A DNA stretch of 22,396 bases from an uncultured Clostridium sp. Its GTDB lineage: Bacteria > Bacillota > Clostridia > TANB77 > CAG-508. The notes under the pieces were generated by a model. It saw nothing but the letters and a program-made list of their open reading frames with translations, had not been told where the DNA came from and did no database searches. The stretch is from contig URZW01000023.1 of NCBI GenBank assembly GCA_900552555.1, positions 1 through 22,396 on the forward strand. The letters run 5' to 3'. Position numbers and translations under genes: made by a program. Shown piece by piece: positions 1-7,266 of this stretch (position 1 is its first letter; each line of letters opens with the position of its first letter).

Positions 1-57
1 TCGAAATTCACATTCCTAGAAGTTTTGGGAAAATCTGAAAAACGGAGGTGATGCGCA

Positions 58-174
58 ATGACAACATATGAAACAGTCATGGTGGTGCTAACAGCGTTAG
101 CATTTATTGTGTCTATTATAGGAATCATTGTAAAGTTACTTCTTATCATTATAGATAAAAGTGCAAAAAAATAA
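58..174 (+). CDS. Small hydrophobic holin-like toxin (type I toxin-antitoxin)
   Basis: This 38-residue peptide starts MTTYETVMVV, has one long hydrophobic segment (about residues 8-32) and ends in a short basic tail (DKSAKK). The ATG follows a perfect CGGAGGTGATG-type ribosome site at 44-52. The layout matches the small membrane peptides annotated in Firmicutes as putative holin-like toxins (Fst/TxpA-like), which insert in the membrane when their antisense RNA is lost. The support comes from the opposite strand, where a promoter and a terminator define an antisense RNA overlapping the 3' end. No promoter for the toxin is visible in the 57 bases before it, so transcription probably starts outside the window. 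It could instead be a harmless small membrane peptide. The family assignment is from pattern only. Confidence 0.72.
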   Translation: MTTYETVMVVLTALAFIVSIIGIIVKLLLIIIDKSAKK

Positions 175-263
175 CTACCTCACTCCTGGTCAAAGTATGA
201 GTTAGTTATTTTAACAAAAATACAAAATCCAAGGATAGCCGCTTACTGGCAGTTCCTTTTTTC
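160..263 (-). ncRNA. Antisense RNA antitoxin, convergent with the toxin mRNA
   Basis: On the minus strand, TTGACT (293-298) and TATAAT (270-275) are separated by exactly 17 bp, a near-consensus promoter that predicts a start near 263. The RNA would begin with a stem-loop at about 233-257 (GGA/TCC and GCC/GGC pairs) and run to the hairpin at 171-209. On the minus strand that hairpin is followed by a T-run (complement of the A-run 165-171), where it should end. It therefore overlaps the 3' end of the toxin mRNA and shares its bidirectional terminator, the classic layout of Fst/RatA-type type I antitoxins. The promoter and terminator are seen directly; the antitoxin role is inferred. Confidence 0.65.
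171..213. terminator. Bidirectional terminator shared by toxin and antisense RNA
   Basis: ATAACTACCTCA (171-182) pairs with TGAGTTAGTTAT (198-209) with one mismatch. It is followed by TTTTAA on the plus strand and by a seven-base T-run on the minus strand, so it can end both transcripts. Confidence 0.65.
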
Positions 264-269
264 AACTAC

Positions 270-298
270 ATTATAGTTTATACAAAACTGAAAGTCAA
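270..298 (-). promoter_or_regulatory. Promoter of the antisense RNA
   Basis: The -35 TTGACT (293-298) and -10 TATAAT (270-275), both read on the minus strand, are separated by 17 bp. This is the best sigma-A-type promoter in the left part of the window. Confidence 0.72.
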
Positions 299-319
299 TA
301 TACCAGTGTATTGAGAATA

Positions 320-350
320 ACTACCTATTAACTACCTATGCACTACCTAT
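320..350. repeat. Three 11-bp iterons (ACTACCTAT), candidate control/oriT region
   Basis: ACTACCTAT occurs at 320-328, 331-339 and 342-350, exactly 11 bp apart, so all copies face the same side of the helix. A related ACTACCT lies in the toxin terminator. The last copy runs into an interrupted inverted repeat (CACT..TATG / CATAAGTG, 341-358). Lying upstream of a ribbon-helix-helix protein and relaxase genes, the array could be the accessory-protein binding site and part of oriT. The repeats are seen; the role is inferred. Apart from them, 264-458 shows no gene. Confidence 0.5.
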
Positions 351-438
351 GACATAAGTGGGATCATTTATTATTGCTTGTAAATTCAAGAATATTTGAT
401 GAAAAAATGAATGTAAAATTGTAATTAGAATGATGAAA

Positions 439-464
439 TTGATAAATTTTAAATTATATATAAT
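439..464 (+). promoter_or_regulatory. Possible promoter of the mobilization operon
   Basis: TATAAT at 459-464 is a consensus -10 box. TTGATA at 439-444 looks like a -35 box, but the spacing is only 14 bp, so the promoter may be weak or need an activator. Transcription would start around 471, just before the leader hairpin. Confidence 0.35.
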
Positions 465-474
465 AGAGAAAAAC

Positions 475-497
475 GGATGCAAAGGTATCCTTTTTTT
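475..497 (+). terminator. Leader hairpin with T-run before the RHH gene
   Basis: GGATGC (475-480) pairs with GTATCC (485-490) across an AAAG loop and is followed by seven T residues, so it looks like an intrinsic terminator or attenuator. Its right half is nearly identical to the hairpin before the relaxase gene. The ribosome site GGAGG (501-505) follows immediately. Confidence 0.55.
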
Positions 498-515
498 ATT
501 GGAGGAAAATAAAAT

Positions 516-914
516 GTGAATAAGAAAAGAACAACGATTTGGTTAACTCAAGATGTGATGGACAGACTGGATGAAATGACAAAAACAGATGACAGCAAAA
601 GTCGAAGTGAGTTTATTGAAAGAGCAATTAAATTTTATGATGGTTACAATCGCTCAACGTTGGAAAATCAGTATTTGCCTGTTGCTATTTCAAGTGCTGT
701 TCAAGGAACTGTTAAGTCAAGTGAAGATCGTATTTCAAAATTGCTTTATAAAAATACAGTGGAGCTTTCAATGGTCATGAATGTTCTTTCAGCAATAGCT
801 GATGTTGATAATGACACTCTTAAAAAATTAAGAGTGAAATGTATGAACGAAGTTAAAGCAACCAATGGCAAGATAAGTTTTGAAGAAATAAATAAATATC
901 AAAAAGGTTCCTGA
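516..914 (+). CDS. Ribbon-helix-helix DNA-binding protein, mobilization accessory (MobC-like role)
   Basis: This 132-residue protein has an N-terminal ribbon-helix-helix domain: a basic beta strand (KKRTTIWLTQDVMDRLDE) followed by helices ending in SRSEFIERAIKFY, about residues 3-43. The remainder is helical with no recognised domain. The start is GTG at 516, with GGAGG ten bases upstream; the overlapping ATG at 514 is followed at once by TGA and cannot be used. First in the mobilization operon and just downstream of 11-bp iterons, it probably binds that region both to assemble the relaxosome and to repress its own operon. The fold is clear; the DNA target is inferred. A general plasmid-type repressor is the alternative. 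Confidence 0.75.
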   Translation: MNKKRTTIWLTQDVMDRLDEMTKTDDSKSRSEFIERAIKFYDGYNRSTLENQYLPVAISSAVQGTVKSSEDRISKLLYKNTVELSMVMNVLSAIADVDNDTLKKLRVKCMNEVKATNGKISFEEINKYQKGS

Positions 915-974
915 TTCATAATAGCTATATAAAAACAGTTGTGATAGTATGTCGTCTAGAAAGGAATGATCTAC

Positions 975-1268
975 ATGTCAAAACAGGATGAATTTATAAA
1001 ACAGCTTTATTATGGAGATGACTTATTCTATGAAAATACTAGAAAGGATTCTTCAAAAAAATGTGAGTTAAATAAAATCAGAGATGAAATTCATAAAAAA
1101 ATTATGAAGGCATTGATACAAGTATATGGTGAGGAAGAAGCGAACAAAATAAATGAAGAATGGATAGGATGTTCATCAGAAATAGAAATTGAAAATGAAA
1201 TAGTTATTTTTAAAGAGGCATTGTATTTGGGATATGATCTTGCAGATGTATTTTTTAATAGAAGATAG
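975..1268 (+). CDS. Small DUF6809-like protein of mobile elements
   Basis: This acidic helical protein of 97 residues has no signal peptide or membrane segment. The beginning (EFIKQLYYGDDLFYE) and the end (EIVIFKEALYLGYDLADVFF) resemble the layout of DUF6809-type proteins often carried by Firmicute plasmids and conjugative elements; that match is from memory of the pattern and is tentative. The start at ATG 975 is preferred over ATG 966 because AAAGGA (959-964) is correctly spaced only for the later codon. It lies between the RHH gene and the relaxase gene and is followed by a terminator-like hairpin at 1282. No biochemical role is known to me. Confidence 0.6.
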   Translation: MSKQDEFIKQLYYGDDLFYENTRKDSSKKCELNKIRDEIHKKIMKALIQVYGEEEANKINEEWIGCSSEIEIENEIVIFKEALYLGYDLADVFFNRR

Positions 1269-1281
1269 GAAGTATATGTTA

Positions 1282-1308
1282 GGAAACTTTAAAAAGGTTT
1301 CCTTTTTT
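1282..1308 (+). terminator. Hairpin with T-run between the DUF6809-like gene and the relaxase gene
   Basis: GGAAAC (1282-1287) pairs with GTTTCC (1297-1302) and is followed by TTTTTT. Positions 1293-1314 match 481-502 at 20 of 22 bases, so the same leader element precedes two genes of the module. Confidence 0.6.
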
Positions 1309-1322
1309 ATTTGGTAAAGATT

Positions 1323-3266
1323 ATGGTAAGAATTATTGTTAAGTCAGGATATATGAAAGGTAAAAGTCATAAAGAATATTATGTGAATTATATTGCTACC
1401 AGAGAAGGTGTAGAAAAGTTCAAAAGTGATTATGGAAATATGAATGCAACAAAGAAACAGCAGAAACTTATTCAACAGCTTATAAAGGATTATCCAACTG
1501 CAACAGGAATGTTTGAATATAATGATTTCAAAGAAAATCCAACAAGAGAAAATGCCAGTGAATTTATATCGAGTGTGATTGATACTAATCTTGATGATAT
1601 TCCAACAAAGGAAAATTATATAGATTATATTTCACATCGTCCTAGAGTAGAAAAACTTGGTGAGCATGGTTTGTTTTCAGATGCAGGTCTTCAATTTGAA
1701 CTGAATGATGTTGTCAAGGAAATAGGAGAACATGAAGGCAACGTCTGGACACATATCATTTCTATAAAAAGAGAGGATGCTACCCGTTTAGGCTTTGATT
1801 CAGTTCAAAGCTGGATGTCACTTTGTCAGGAAAAAAGAAATGATCTGGCAAAGGCAATGAAGATAGATCCGAACAATCTCAAATGGTTTGCTGCTTTTCA
1901 TAATGAAGGTCATCATCCTCATATTCATATGGTTGCCTATTCAAAGAATCCTAAAGAGGGTTATTTAACTAAAAAAGGAATAGAGTCAATCAGAAAACAG
2001 TATGCTGGAAGTATTTTTAAAAATGATCTTTTACATATTTATGAAAATCAGACTGCCAATCGAGATGAAATAAAAAAATACAGTAAAGAAAAAGTCGTTG
2101 AAATTTTAAATGGAATGGATCATGAACATTTTGATAGTTCGCAGATCTTTAATGACCTTTTAAAGCTCAAAATGAGCTTGAAAGATTACCATGGAAGAAA
2201 GATGTATGCCTATATTCCAAAGGAATCAAAGCAGATCATCAACGACATTTTAAGAGAGCTGGAAAAGGATGAAAATATAGCGCAGCTATATGAACAATGG
2301 TACCTGTATAAACAACAAGTCAATGAAACATATAATGACACTATCCTTGAACGTTTACCACTACTTGAACAAAAAGAATTTAAAAGCATCAAGAATATGA
2401 TTTTAAATATGGTCATGCAGGATTTTGAAGATATTCACAATTTCGGCAATAGTGAATTGGATGATGTGACTAATGAAACAGGTATGGAATTTAATAAAGA
2501 AAATAGTTTGTTAGAAGAATATAAAATAAGGCGTGACTATAAAAAAATAGGTGATAGCAATTTAGCAATTAAAAACAATGAATTTGAAATGATTCCAGAA
2601 AGTATAGAATGGCTTGAAAAATGTGAACTTCCATTAGCTAAATATATACTTGGCAAAATCTATCATGATGGATTCTATGTAGATCGTGATTTGGATAAGG
2701 CAATAGAGTGTTATAAACAAAGTGGTGATAACAAATTTGCTTATAACCGACTAGCAAATATCTATAGGGAATTAGGAGATAATGATTTGTATGTTCATTA
2801 TCTTTATCAGTCGGCAAATGAAAATTTTTCAGTAGCACAATTTAAAATTGGTAAAATTCTTGTTGAAGGTGAAGTTACTGAAAAGAATGTAGAGCAAGGA
2901 ATTTATTATTTGAATAAAGCCTGTGAATATAGAAATGAATATGCACAGTATTATTTAGGCAAAATGTACCTTTTAGGAAAAGATGTTGAAAAGGATAAAG
3001 AGAGAGCTATAAAGCTATTAACATTGGCCGCTGAAAATGGAAATGAATACGCTCAATATTTTTTAGATCATATAGATGATATAAAAGAAGTTCCATTAAG
3101 TATGATGACAACAAGAATGTTTCGTCATATTGGAAGAATCATTGAAAATGAGTTGCCAATAAGAAATACGATTCTTACAGGAGTCGAACATAAACTCAAA
3201 CAGAAATTAATAAGAAAACGAGGTGCAACGGGTCATAGAGAAGATGATCATTCACTTCGTTTTTAA
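1323..3266 (+). CDS. MobP-type relaxase with C-terminal Sel1-like repeats
   Basis: The relaxase nicks oriT, attaches to the 5' end and leads the strand into the recipient. The metal-binding three-histidine signature HNEGHHPHIH is at about residues 193-202, as in MobP3/MobL-like Firmicute relaxases. The catalytic Tyr is probably one of the early tyrosines (SGY, EYYVNYIA), but I cannot single it out. From about residue 430 the protein has Sel1/TPR-like repeats (LAKYILGKIYHDG, AQFKIGKILVEG, AQYYLGKMYLLG) that could dock partner proteins. Length is 647 residues from ATG 1323; a TTG at 1311 is in frame but less likely. The ribosome site is weak (GGTAAAG), and the gene starts right after a terminator-like hairpin, which suggests tight control. 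The relaxase call is firm; the exact MOB subfamily is not. Confidence 0.85.
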   Translation: MVRIIVKSGYMKGKSHKEYYVNYIATREGVEKFKSDYGNMNATKKQQKLIQQLIKDYPTATGMFEYNDFKENPTRENASEFISSVIDTNLDDIPTKENYIDYISHRPRVEKLGEHGLFSDAGLQFELNDVVKEIGEHEGNVWTHIISIKREDATRLGFDSVQSWMSLCQEKRNDLAKAMKIDPNNLKWFAAFHNEGHHPHIHMVAYSKNPKEGYLTKKGIESIRKQYAGSIFKNDLLHIYENQTANRDEIKKYSKEKVVEILNGMDHEHFDSSQIFNDLLKLKMSLKDYHGRKMYAYIPKESKQIINDILRELEKDENIAQLYEQWYLYKQQVNETYNDTILERLPLLEQKEFKSIKNMILNMVMQDFEDIHNFGNSELDDVTNETGMEFNKENSLLEEYKIRRDYKKIGDSNLAIKNNEFEMIPESIEWLEKCELPLAKYILGKIYHDGFYVDRDLDKAIECYKQSGDNKFAYNRLANIYRELGDNDLYVHYLYQSANENFSVAQFKIGKILVEGEVTEKNVEQGIYYLNKACEYRNEYAQYYLGKMYLLGKDVEKDKERAIKLLTLAAENGNEYAQYFLDHIDDIKEVPLSMMTTRMFRHIGRIIENELPIRNTILTGVEHKLKQKLIRKRGATGHREDDHSLRF

Positions 3267-3288
3267 TTTGAAGAAAAAGGTGAAAGAT

Positions 3289-3402
3289 ATGAAGGATAAA
3301 ATTAAAAGCATTACGCATATACAAAAAGATGAATCTATGAAAGTAAAGTCAATCAAAGGTAAAAAGCAAAATAAAAAGAAAAAAGCAAGGAGGCATCAGT
3401 AA
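3289..3402 (+). CDS. 37-residue very basic peptide, translationally coupled
   Basis: This short reading frame begins MKDKIKSITHIQ and ends in a lysine/arginine-rich tail (KKQNKKKKARRHQ). It has a good ribosome site (AAAAAGGTG, about 3275-3283), and its TAA stop overlaps the ATG of the next gene (3400-3404), so the two are probably translationally coupled. The next gene's ribosome site AAGGAGG is inside this frame. It may bind nucleic acid through charge alone, or its translation may mainly serve to open the downstream start. I recognise no family. Confidence 0.5.
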   Translation: MKDKIKSITHIQKDESMKVKSIKGKKQNKKKKARRHQ

Positions 3403-5027
3403 TGGCAAGAATGTTCAGTGAAGAACAGATTGCAATGGCTAATTCAGTTGATATTGCATCTTTTCTTCAAATGCAAGGTGAAGCACTTATAAAGTCAGGA
3501 AAGGATATGAGATGGGCAAGGCATACAAGTATTACTGTAAGAGGTAATCGCTTTTATGATTGGAAGGCAGAAGCAGGTGGTTATCCAATAGCATTTGTTC
3601 AAAGATATTTTAACTATAATTTTAAGCAGGCTGTGGAATTTCTTCTATCCAATGTGGGTGATCTTCAAATGTCAGTTCCTTATGAAAAAACAGAGAAGGC
3701 AGAGTTTAAACTTCCTGAAAAAAATGAAACTTTAAACAGGGTCTATGGATATCTTTTGAAAACAAGATTTCTTGATAAGGAAGTCATTGATGAATTTGTA
3801 AGAAAAGGTTTGATCTACGAAGATAAGGAATATCACAATGCTGTATTTGTTGGTTTGGATGAAAATGGTGTTGCTCGTCATGGACATAAAAGAGGTACTG
3901 CAACTTATGGTAAAAAGCAGTCATTTAGAGGAAATATAGAAGGCTCTGATCCATTATATCCGTTTCATTATAAAGGATCATCCAACAAGGTTTATGTTTT
4001 TGAAGCACCTATTGATATGCTTTCCTATATTTCTTTAAACAAAGCGAATTGGATGGAAAACAGTTATATTGCTTTGAATGGACTTTCTAAAATAGGACTG
4101 AATCATTTTTTAGATGTTCATCCAAACATCAATCAAATTTATTTGTGTCTGGATCATGATATTGCAGGCATCGAAGGTGCAGAGAGAATAAGTGATTTTC
4201 TAAATGAAAAAGGCAGTTACACTATTTCATGTATTCGTGCAAGAAATAAAGATTTTAATGAAGATCTGAAAGAACAAAACAATGTTGAATTTATTAAATC
4301 AACAGACAGTCCTAAATATCAGGAAGCAATGAAATATGTTTCAGATATTAAAAGTGATTTTAAAACAATTGTAAAAGACAGATTTCAAGAAGATGAATTT
4401 GATTCACTTTTTGCCAAGTTCTATTATTCTTTTAATGGAAAAGAACCAAGAGATGATTTTAAGTTTCAGGCACAGATGGATAGACTTTTAAAAATGACAA
4501 TGATCCATGAACATTCTCTTTTAGGATTCTCTCACCCATTATCAGATGATTCACCAGTCTGGTCATATTTAAAACAGGATTATAGAAGTTATAGGGACAA
4601 TGGCAATACAAAAAAGATGTTTGAAAATGTTTGTCAGTCAGTAGCTGACTATAAAAACTGTGTTAAAGAAAATAACAGAAATAATCTAGTAAAGGCTTGT
4701 AGAAATTTATCTGCAGGTCTTTTTTATATGAATGTTCATTATAGAAGGGAGATTTATAAAACCATGGAAAATAAACAGGCATATGGTCTTCTTGAAGAAG
4801 AACGACCAAAGGCAAAGATGATAGGTGAAGATGGAAATATTTTTAATCTTATGGGTATTGCCTCAAGAACATTGAAAAGTGCAGGGTATGAAGAAAAAGC
4901 CAACGAGATGTTTGAAAGAATAACTTTTAATGCGAAAAGCTATGATGAGGCTTTGAATATTATCAGTGAATATGTTGAACCAGTTGAAAATTATGAGGAG
5001 TCTTTTCAAATGAAAGGATTTGAATGA
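3402..5027 (+). CDS. DUF3991/Toprim primase-like protein
   Basis: This is a 541-residue cytoplasmic protein. The N-terminal 90 residues (SVDIASFLQMQGEALIKSG, FYDWKAEAGGYPIAFVQRY) have the DnaG-like layout of the zinc-finger region, but the cysteine ligands are absent. DUF3991 follows, then a Toprim domain with the conserved Glu in VFEAPIDML (about residue 201) and the DxD in LCLDHDIAG (about 250). The C-terminal third is helical with no known motif. Such proteins accompany relaxases in Firmicute conjugative elements and are thought to prime or repair the transferred strand after entry. The gene overlaps the basic peptide's stop by one base and is 26 bases ahead of the coupling-protein gene, so it belongs to the same operon. 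The family is confident; the activity is inferred. Confidence 0.8.
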   Translation: MARMFSEEQIAMANSVDIASFLQMQGEALIKSGKDMRWARHTSITVRGNRFYDWKAEAGGYPIAFVQRYFNYNFKQAVEFLLSNVGDLQMSVPYEKTEKAEFKLPEKNETLNRVYGYLLKTRFLDKEVIDEFVRKGLIYEDKEYHNAVFVGLDENGVARHGHKRGTATYGKKQSFRGNIEGSDPLYPFHYKGSSNKVYVFEAPIDMLSYISLNKANWMENSYIALNGLSKIGLNHFLDVHPNINQIYLCLDHDIAGIEGAERISDFLNEKGSYTISCIRARNKDFNEDLKEQNNVEFIKSTDSPKYQEAMKYVSDIKSDFKTIVKDRFQEDEFDSLFAKFYYSFNGKEPRDDFKFQAQMDRLLKMTMIHEHSLLGFSHPLSDDSPVWSYLKQDYRSYRDNGNTKKMFENVCQSVADYKNCVKENNRNNLVKACRNLSAGLFYMNVHYRREIYKTMENKQAYGLLEEERPKAKMIGEDGNIFNLMGIASRTLKSAGYEEKANEMFERITFNAKSYDEALNIISEYVEPVENYEESFQMKGFE

Positions 5028-5053
5028 ATAGGTGAAGAAGGTGAGAAAAAAAG

Positions 5054-6793
5054 ATGACAAAATCACAAGGAATATTTATAGCGTTTGGTATTTTATTTTT
5101 TCTTTTTATAGGATGTGCCGTGTATTTTAACGGAAACTATAATCTGAATAAGATCAAATCAAAAACAGTCGGTGATGGACAATACGGAACAGCTCGATTT
5201 GCGACAGATAAAGAGGTTCATCAAAGTTTGAAGTATATTGAATTTGACAGTGTGAAGTGGAGAAAAGGTATTGATCTTCCGAAATCACAGGGATTGGTTG
5301 TAGGAAGTAAAATAAACCTTGGAAAAACATTTGGATATGTTGATTGTGATGATATTCATTTGTTGATGATTGGTGCAGCTGGTGTTGGAAAAACAGCCCA
5401 TTTTTTATACCCAAATTTAGAATATGCCTGTGCCAGTGGTGTCTCTTTTATAACAACAGATACAAAAGGTGATCTGTATCGTAATTATGGTGGAATTGCT
5501 CATGACTATTATGGGTACAATATTTCAGTTATTGACTTAAGAAATCCTCTTTTTTCAGATGGAAACAATATGCTTCATATGGTCAATAAATATATGGATC
5601 AGTACAAACAAAACAGAAATGATTTGTCTTTAAAAGCCAAGACAGAAAAGTACGCCAAAATAATTGCTAAAACAATTATTTTTTCTGATGGAGAAAGTGC
5701 ATCAAGCTATGGTCAGAATTCATTCTTTTATGATTCGGCAGAGGGACTTCTTACAAGTATCATTTTAATTATTTCTGAATTTTGTGATGATGGAGAAAGA
5801 CATATCGTCAGTGTATTTAAACTTGTTCAGGATCTGTTGAAACCTTCTGGAATAAAAGGGAAAACACAGTTTCAGATCCTGCTTGATTATTTGCCTGATA
5901 ACCATAAAGCAAAGTGGTTTGCTGGAGCTGCTTTGAATACAGGAGAACAGGCAATGATGTCTGTTCTTTCTACTGTTTTATCTCGTTTAAATGCATTTAT
6001 TGATTCTGAAATTGAACAGATATTATGTTTTGAAACTACAGTTGATATAGAAAAATTCTGCAGTGAAAAATCTGCAATCTTTTTAGTAATGCCTGAAGAA
6101 GATAACACAAAACACTTTTTGATTTCTCTTTTTATTCAACAGTATTATCGTGAAATGTTGGCTTGTGCTGATAGTCAGGGTGGAAGATTAAAAAGAAAGG
6201 TCATTATGTATCTAGATGAAATTGGAACTATCCCTAAAATCGAATCAGCAGAAATGATGTTTTCGGCATCGAGATCAAGAAATATTTCCATAGTAGCAAT
6301 TATTCAATCATTGGCACAGTTAGAAAAGAATTATGGAAAAGAAGGAGCAAGTATTATTGTGGATAACTGTCAGGATACACTATTTGGCGGTTTTGCACCT
6401 AATTCAGAAACAGCAAAAGTAATGAGTGAAAATCTTGGTTCAAAGACTGTTATGAGTGGATCAGTCAGTAAAGGGAAAAATGATCCCTCACAGTCTTTAC
6501 AAATGATAGAAAGACCTCTTATGACAACAGATGAATTAAAGAGTATGCCAAAGGGTCATTTTATTTTGATGAAGACTGGAATGCATCCAATGAAAACAGT
6601 TTTAAGATTATTCATTAAGTGGAAGATAAAATTGGACAAGGAATATCAAGTCAATCAAAGAGTACAAAGAGAGGTTAAGTATGCAGATATAAATAAGATC
6701 ACATCAATTTTAAAATATAAGTTTGAAAAAGATGACAATATAAAATTTGATCTTAAAAAAATAATAAATGAGGCGGGTGTCAAAGTTGAATAA
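5054..6793 (+). CDS. VirD4-type coupling ATPase (type IV coupling protein)
   Basis: This membrane-anchored hexameric-type ATPase hands the relaxase-DNA complex to a secretion channel. It has one N-terminal membrane helix (about residues 7-25), then a VirD4/TraG-like ATPase. Walker A is GAAGVGKT (about 106-113) and Walker B is VIMYLDEIG (about 383-391). The SASRSRNISIVAIIQSLAQLEKNYG segment, typical of this family, and a C-terminal GHFILMKTGMHP segment follow. Its 579 residues are normal for the short coupling proteins of Firmicute elements (CD1115-type). The start is preceded by GAAGGTGAG. Its presence without any visible secretion-channel genes is notable: it must partner with a machine encoded elsewhere or beyond the cargo. 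Confidence 0.87.
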   Translation: MTKSQGIFIAFGILFFLFIGCAVYFNGNYNLNKIKSKTVGDGQYGTARFATDKEVHQSLKYIEFDSVKWRKGIDLPKSQGLVVGSKINLGKTFGYVDCDDIHLLMIGAAGVGKTAHFLYPNLEYACASGVSFITTDTKGDLYRNYGGIAHDYYGYNISVIDLRNPLFSDGNNMLHMVNKYMDQYKQNRNDLSLKAKTEKYAKIIAKTIIFSDGESASSYGQNSFFYDSAEGLLTSIILIISEFCDDGERHIVSVFKLVQDLLKPSGIKGKTQFQILLDYLPDNHKAKWFAGAALNTGEQAMMSVLSTVLSRLNAFIDSEIEQILCFETTVDIEKFCSEKSAIFLVMPEEDNTKHFLISLFIQQYYREMLACADSQGGRLKRKVIMYLDEIGTIPKIESAEMMFSASRSRNISIVAIIQSLAQLEKNYGKEGASIIVDNCQDTLFGGFAPNSETAKVMSENLGSKTVMSGSVSKGKNDPSQSLQMIERPLMTTDELKSMPKGHFILMKTGMHPMKTVLRLFIKWKIKLDKEYQVNQRVQREVKYADINKITSILKYKFEKDDNIKFDLKKIINEAGVKVE

Positions 6794-7058
6794 GGATTAT
6801 ATGTATTTTTATACAAAAGTATCAAGTGCCAATGTAACTCCAGCAGGAAGAATGGTTTATAGAGCATTACTACGATACGCAAACAGGAAAACATGGTCTT
6901 GTTTTCCGTCAGTTAAAACAATTGTCAATGATACAGGACTTTCAGAAAGAACAGTAAGAAAGCAAATAAAGATACTTGTAGAAGAAGAACTCATAATAAA
7001 AATCCCAAGAAAAAGAGAAAACAATGGAAATACATCTAATATGTATTTTTTTAATTGA
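6786..7058 (+). CDS. Winged-helix DNA-binding protein of the mobilization module
   Basis: This small protein of about 90 residues has a helix-turn-helix/winged-helix domain: TPAGRMVYRALLRYANRKTWSCFPSVKTI, then the recognition helix in TGLSERTVRKQIKILVEEELI. This resembles the DNA-binding part of replication initiators and GntR/MarR-like helix-turn-helix proteins found after VirD4 genes in Firmicute elements. TTG 6786 is preferred because GAGGCGG (6771-6777) is well placed for it. ATG 6768 is in frame but has no ribosome site, and either choice overlaps the coupling-protein gene. It is the last recognisable gene of the module. A regulator of transfer is more likely than a replication protein, given its small size. 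Confidence 0.7.
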   Translation: MNKDYMYFYTKVSSANVTPAGRMVYRALLRYANRKTWSCFPSVKTIVNDTGLSERTVRKQIKILVEEELIIKIPRKRENNGNTSNMYFFN

Positions 7059-7106
7059 TCTTTATTTTGGGATAACTGTAATTATATAAGTGCATAGGGA
7101 TGGTGC

Positions 7107-7127
7107 GGTTAGGACATTCCTGTAACC
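7107..7127. repeat. Inverted repeat at the junction of mobilization module and cargo
   Basis: GGTTAGGA (7107-7114) and TCCTGTAACC (7118-7127) form a hairpin with a two-base bulge, in a 208-bp gap (7059-7266) that otherwise holds only the promoter of the next operon. There is no long T-run after it, so it is not a standard terminator. It sits where base composition changes and could be a remnant or junction sequence. Confidence 0.35.
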
Positions 7128-7236
7128 AGTTTATTAATATTTATTACAGAAAAAGATTTTAATATTAACTATAAGAACATGATTTAATAAATATACTATT
7201 TGTTATATGCGGAATCCTATATTATTGTGTCAAAAT

Positions 7237-7246
7237 TTGCTAAAAT
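7237..7246 (+). promoter_or_regulatory. Extended -10 promoter of the ATPase/STAS operon
   Basis: TTTGCTAAAAT contains an extended -10 element (TGC before TAAAAT) with no clear -35, which is usual for extended -10 promoters. It predicts a start around 7253, so the in-frame ATG at 7207 would be untranscribed. This supports ATG 7267 as the gene start. Confidence 0.4.
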
Positions 7247-7266
7247 ATAGAAAAGGTGTGATGCAA

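Noticed and set aside
320..350. CRISPR-like short repeats
   Set aside because: Only three 9-bp repeats with 2-bp gaps; no spacers of suitable length and no cas genes.
589..780. Frame-shifted 63-residue frame inside the RHH gene
   Set aside because: Shadow of a clear ribbon-helix-helix gene in another frame.
5154..5414. Minus-strand frames over the coupling-protein gene
   Set aside because: Antisense shadows of a well-supported VirD4-type ATPase, without ribosome sites.
7207..7266. Earlier start for the GHKL ATPase at ATG 7207
   Set aside because: An extended -10 promoter lies inside this stretch and there is no ribosome site before it, whereas AAGGTG fits ATG 7267.
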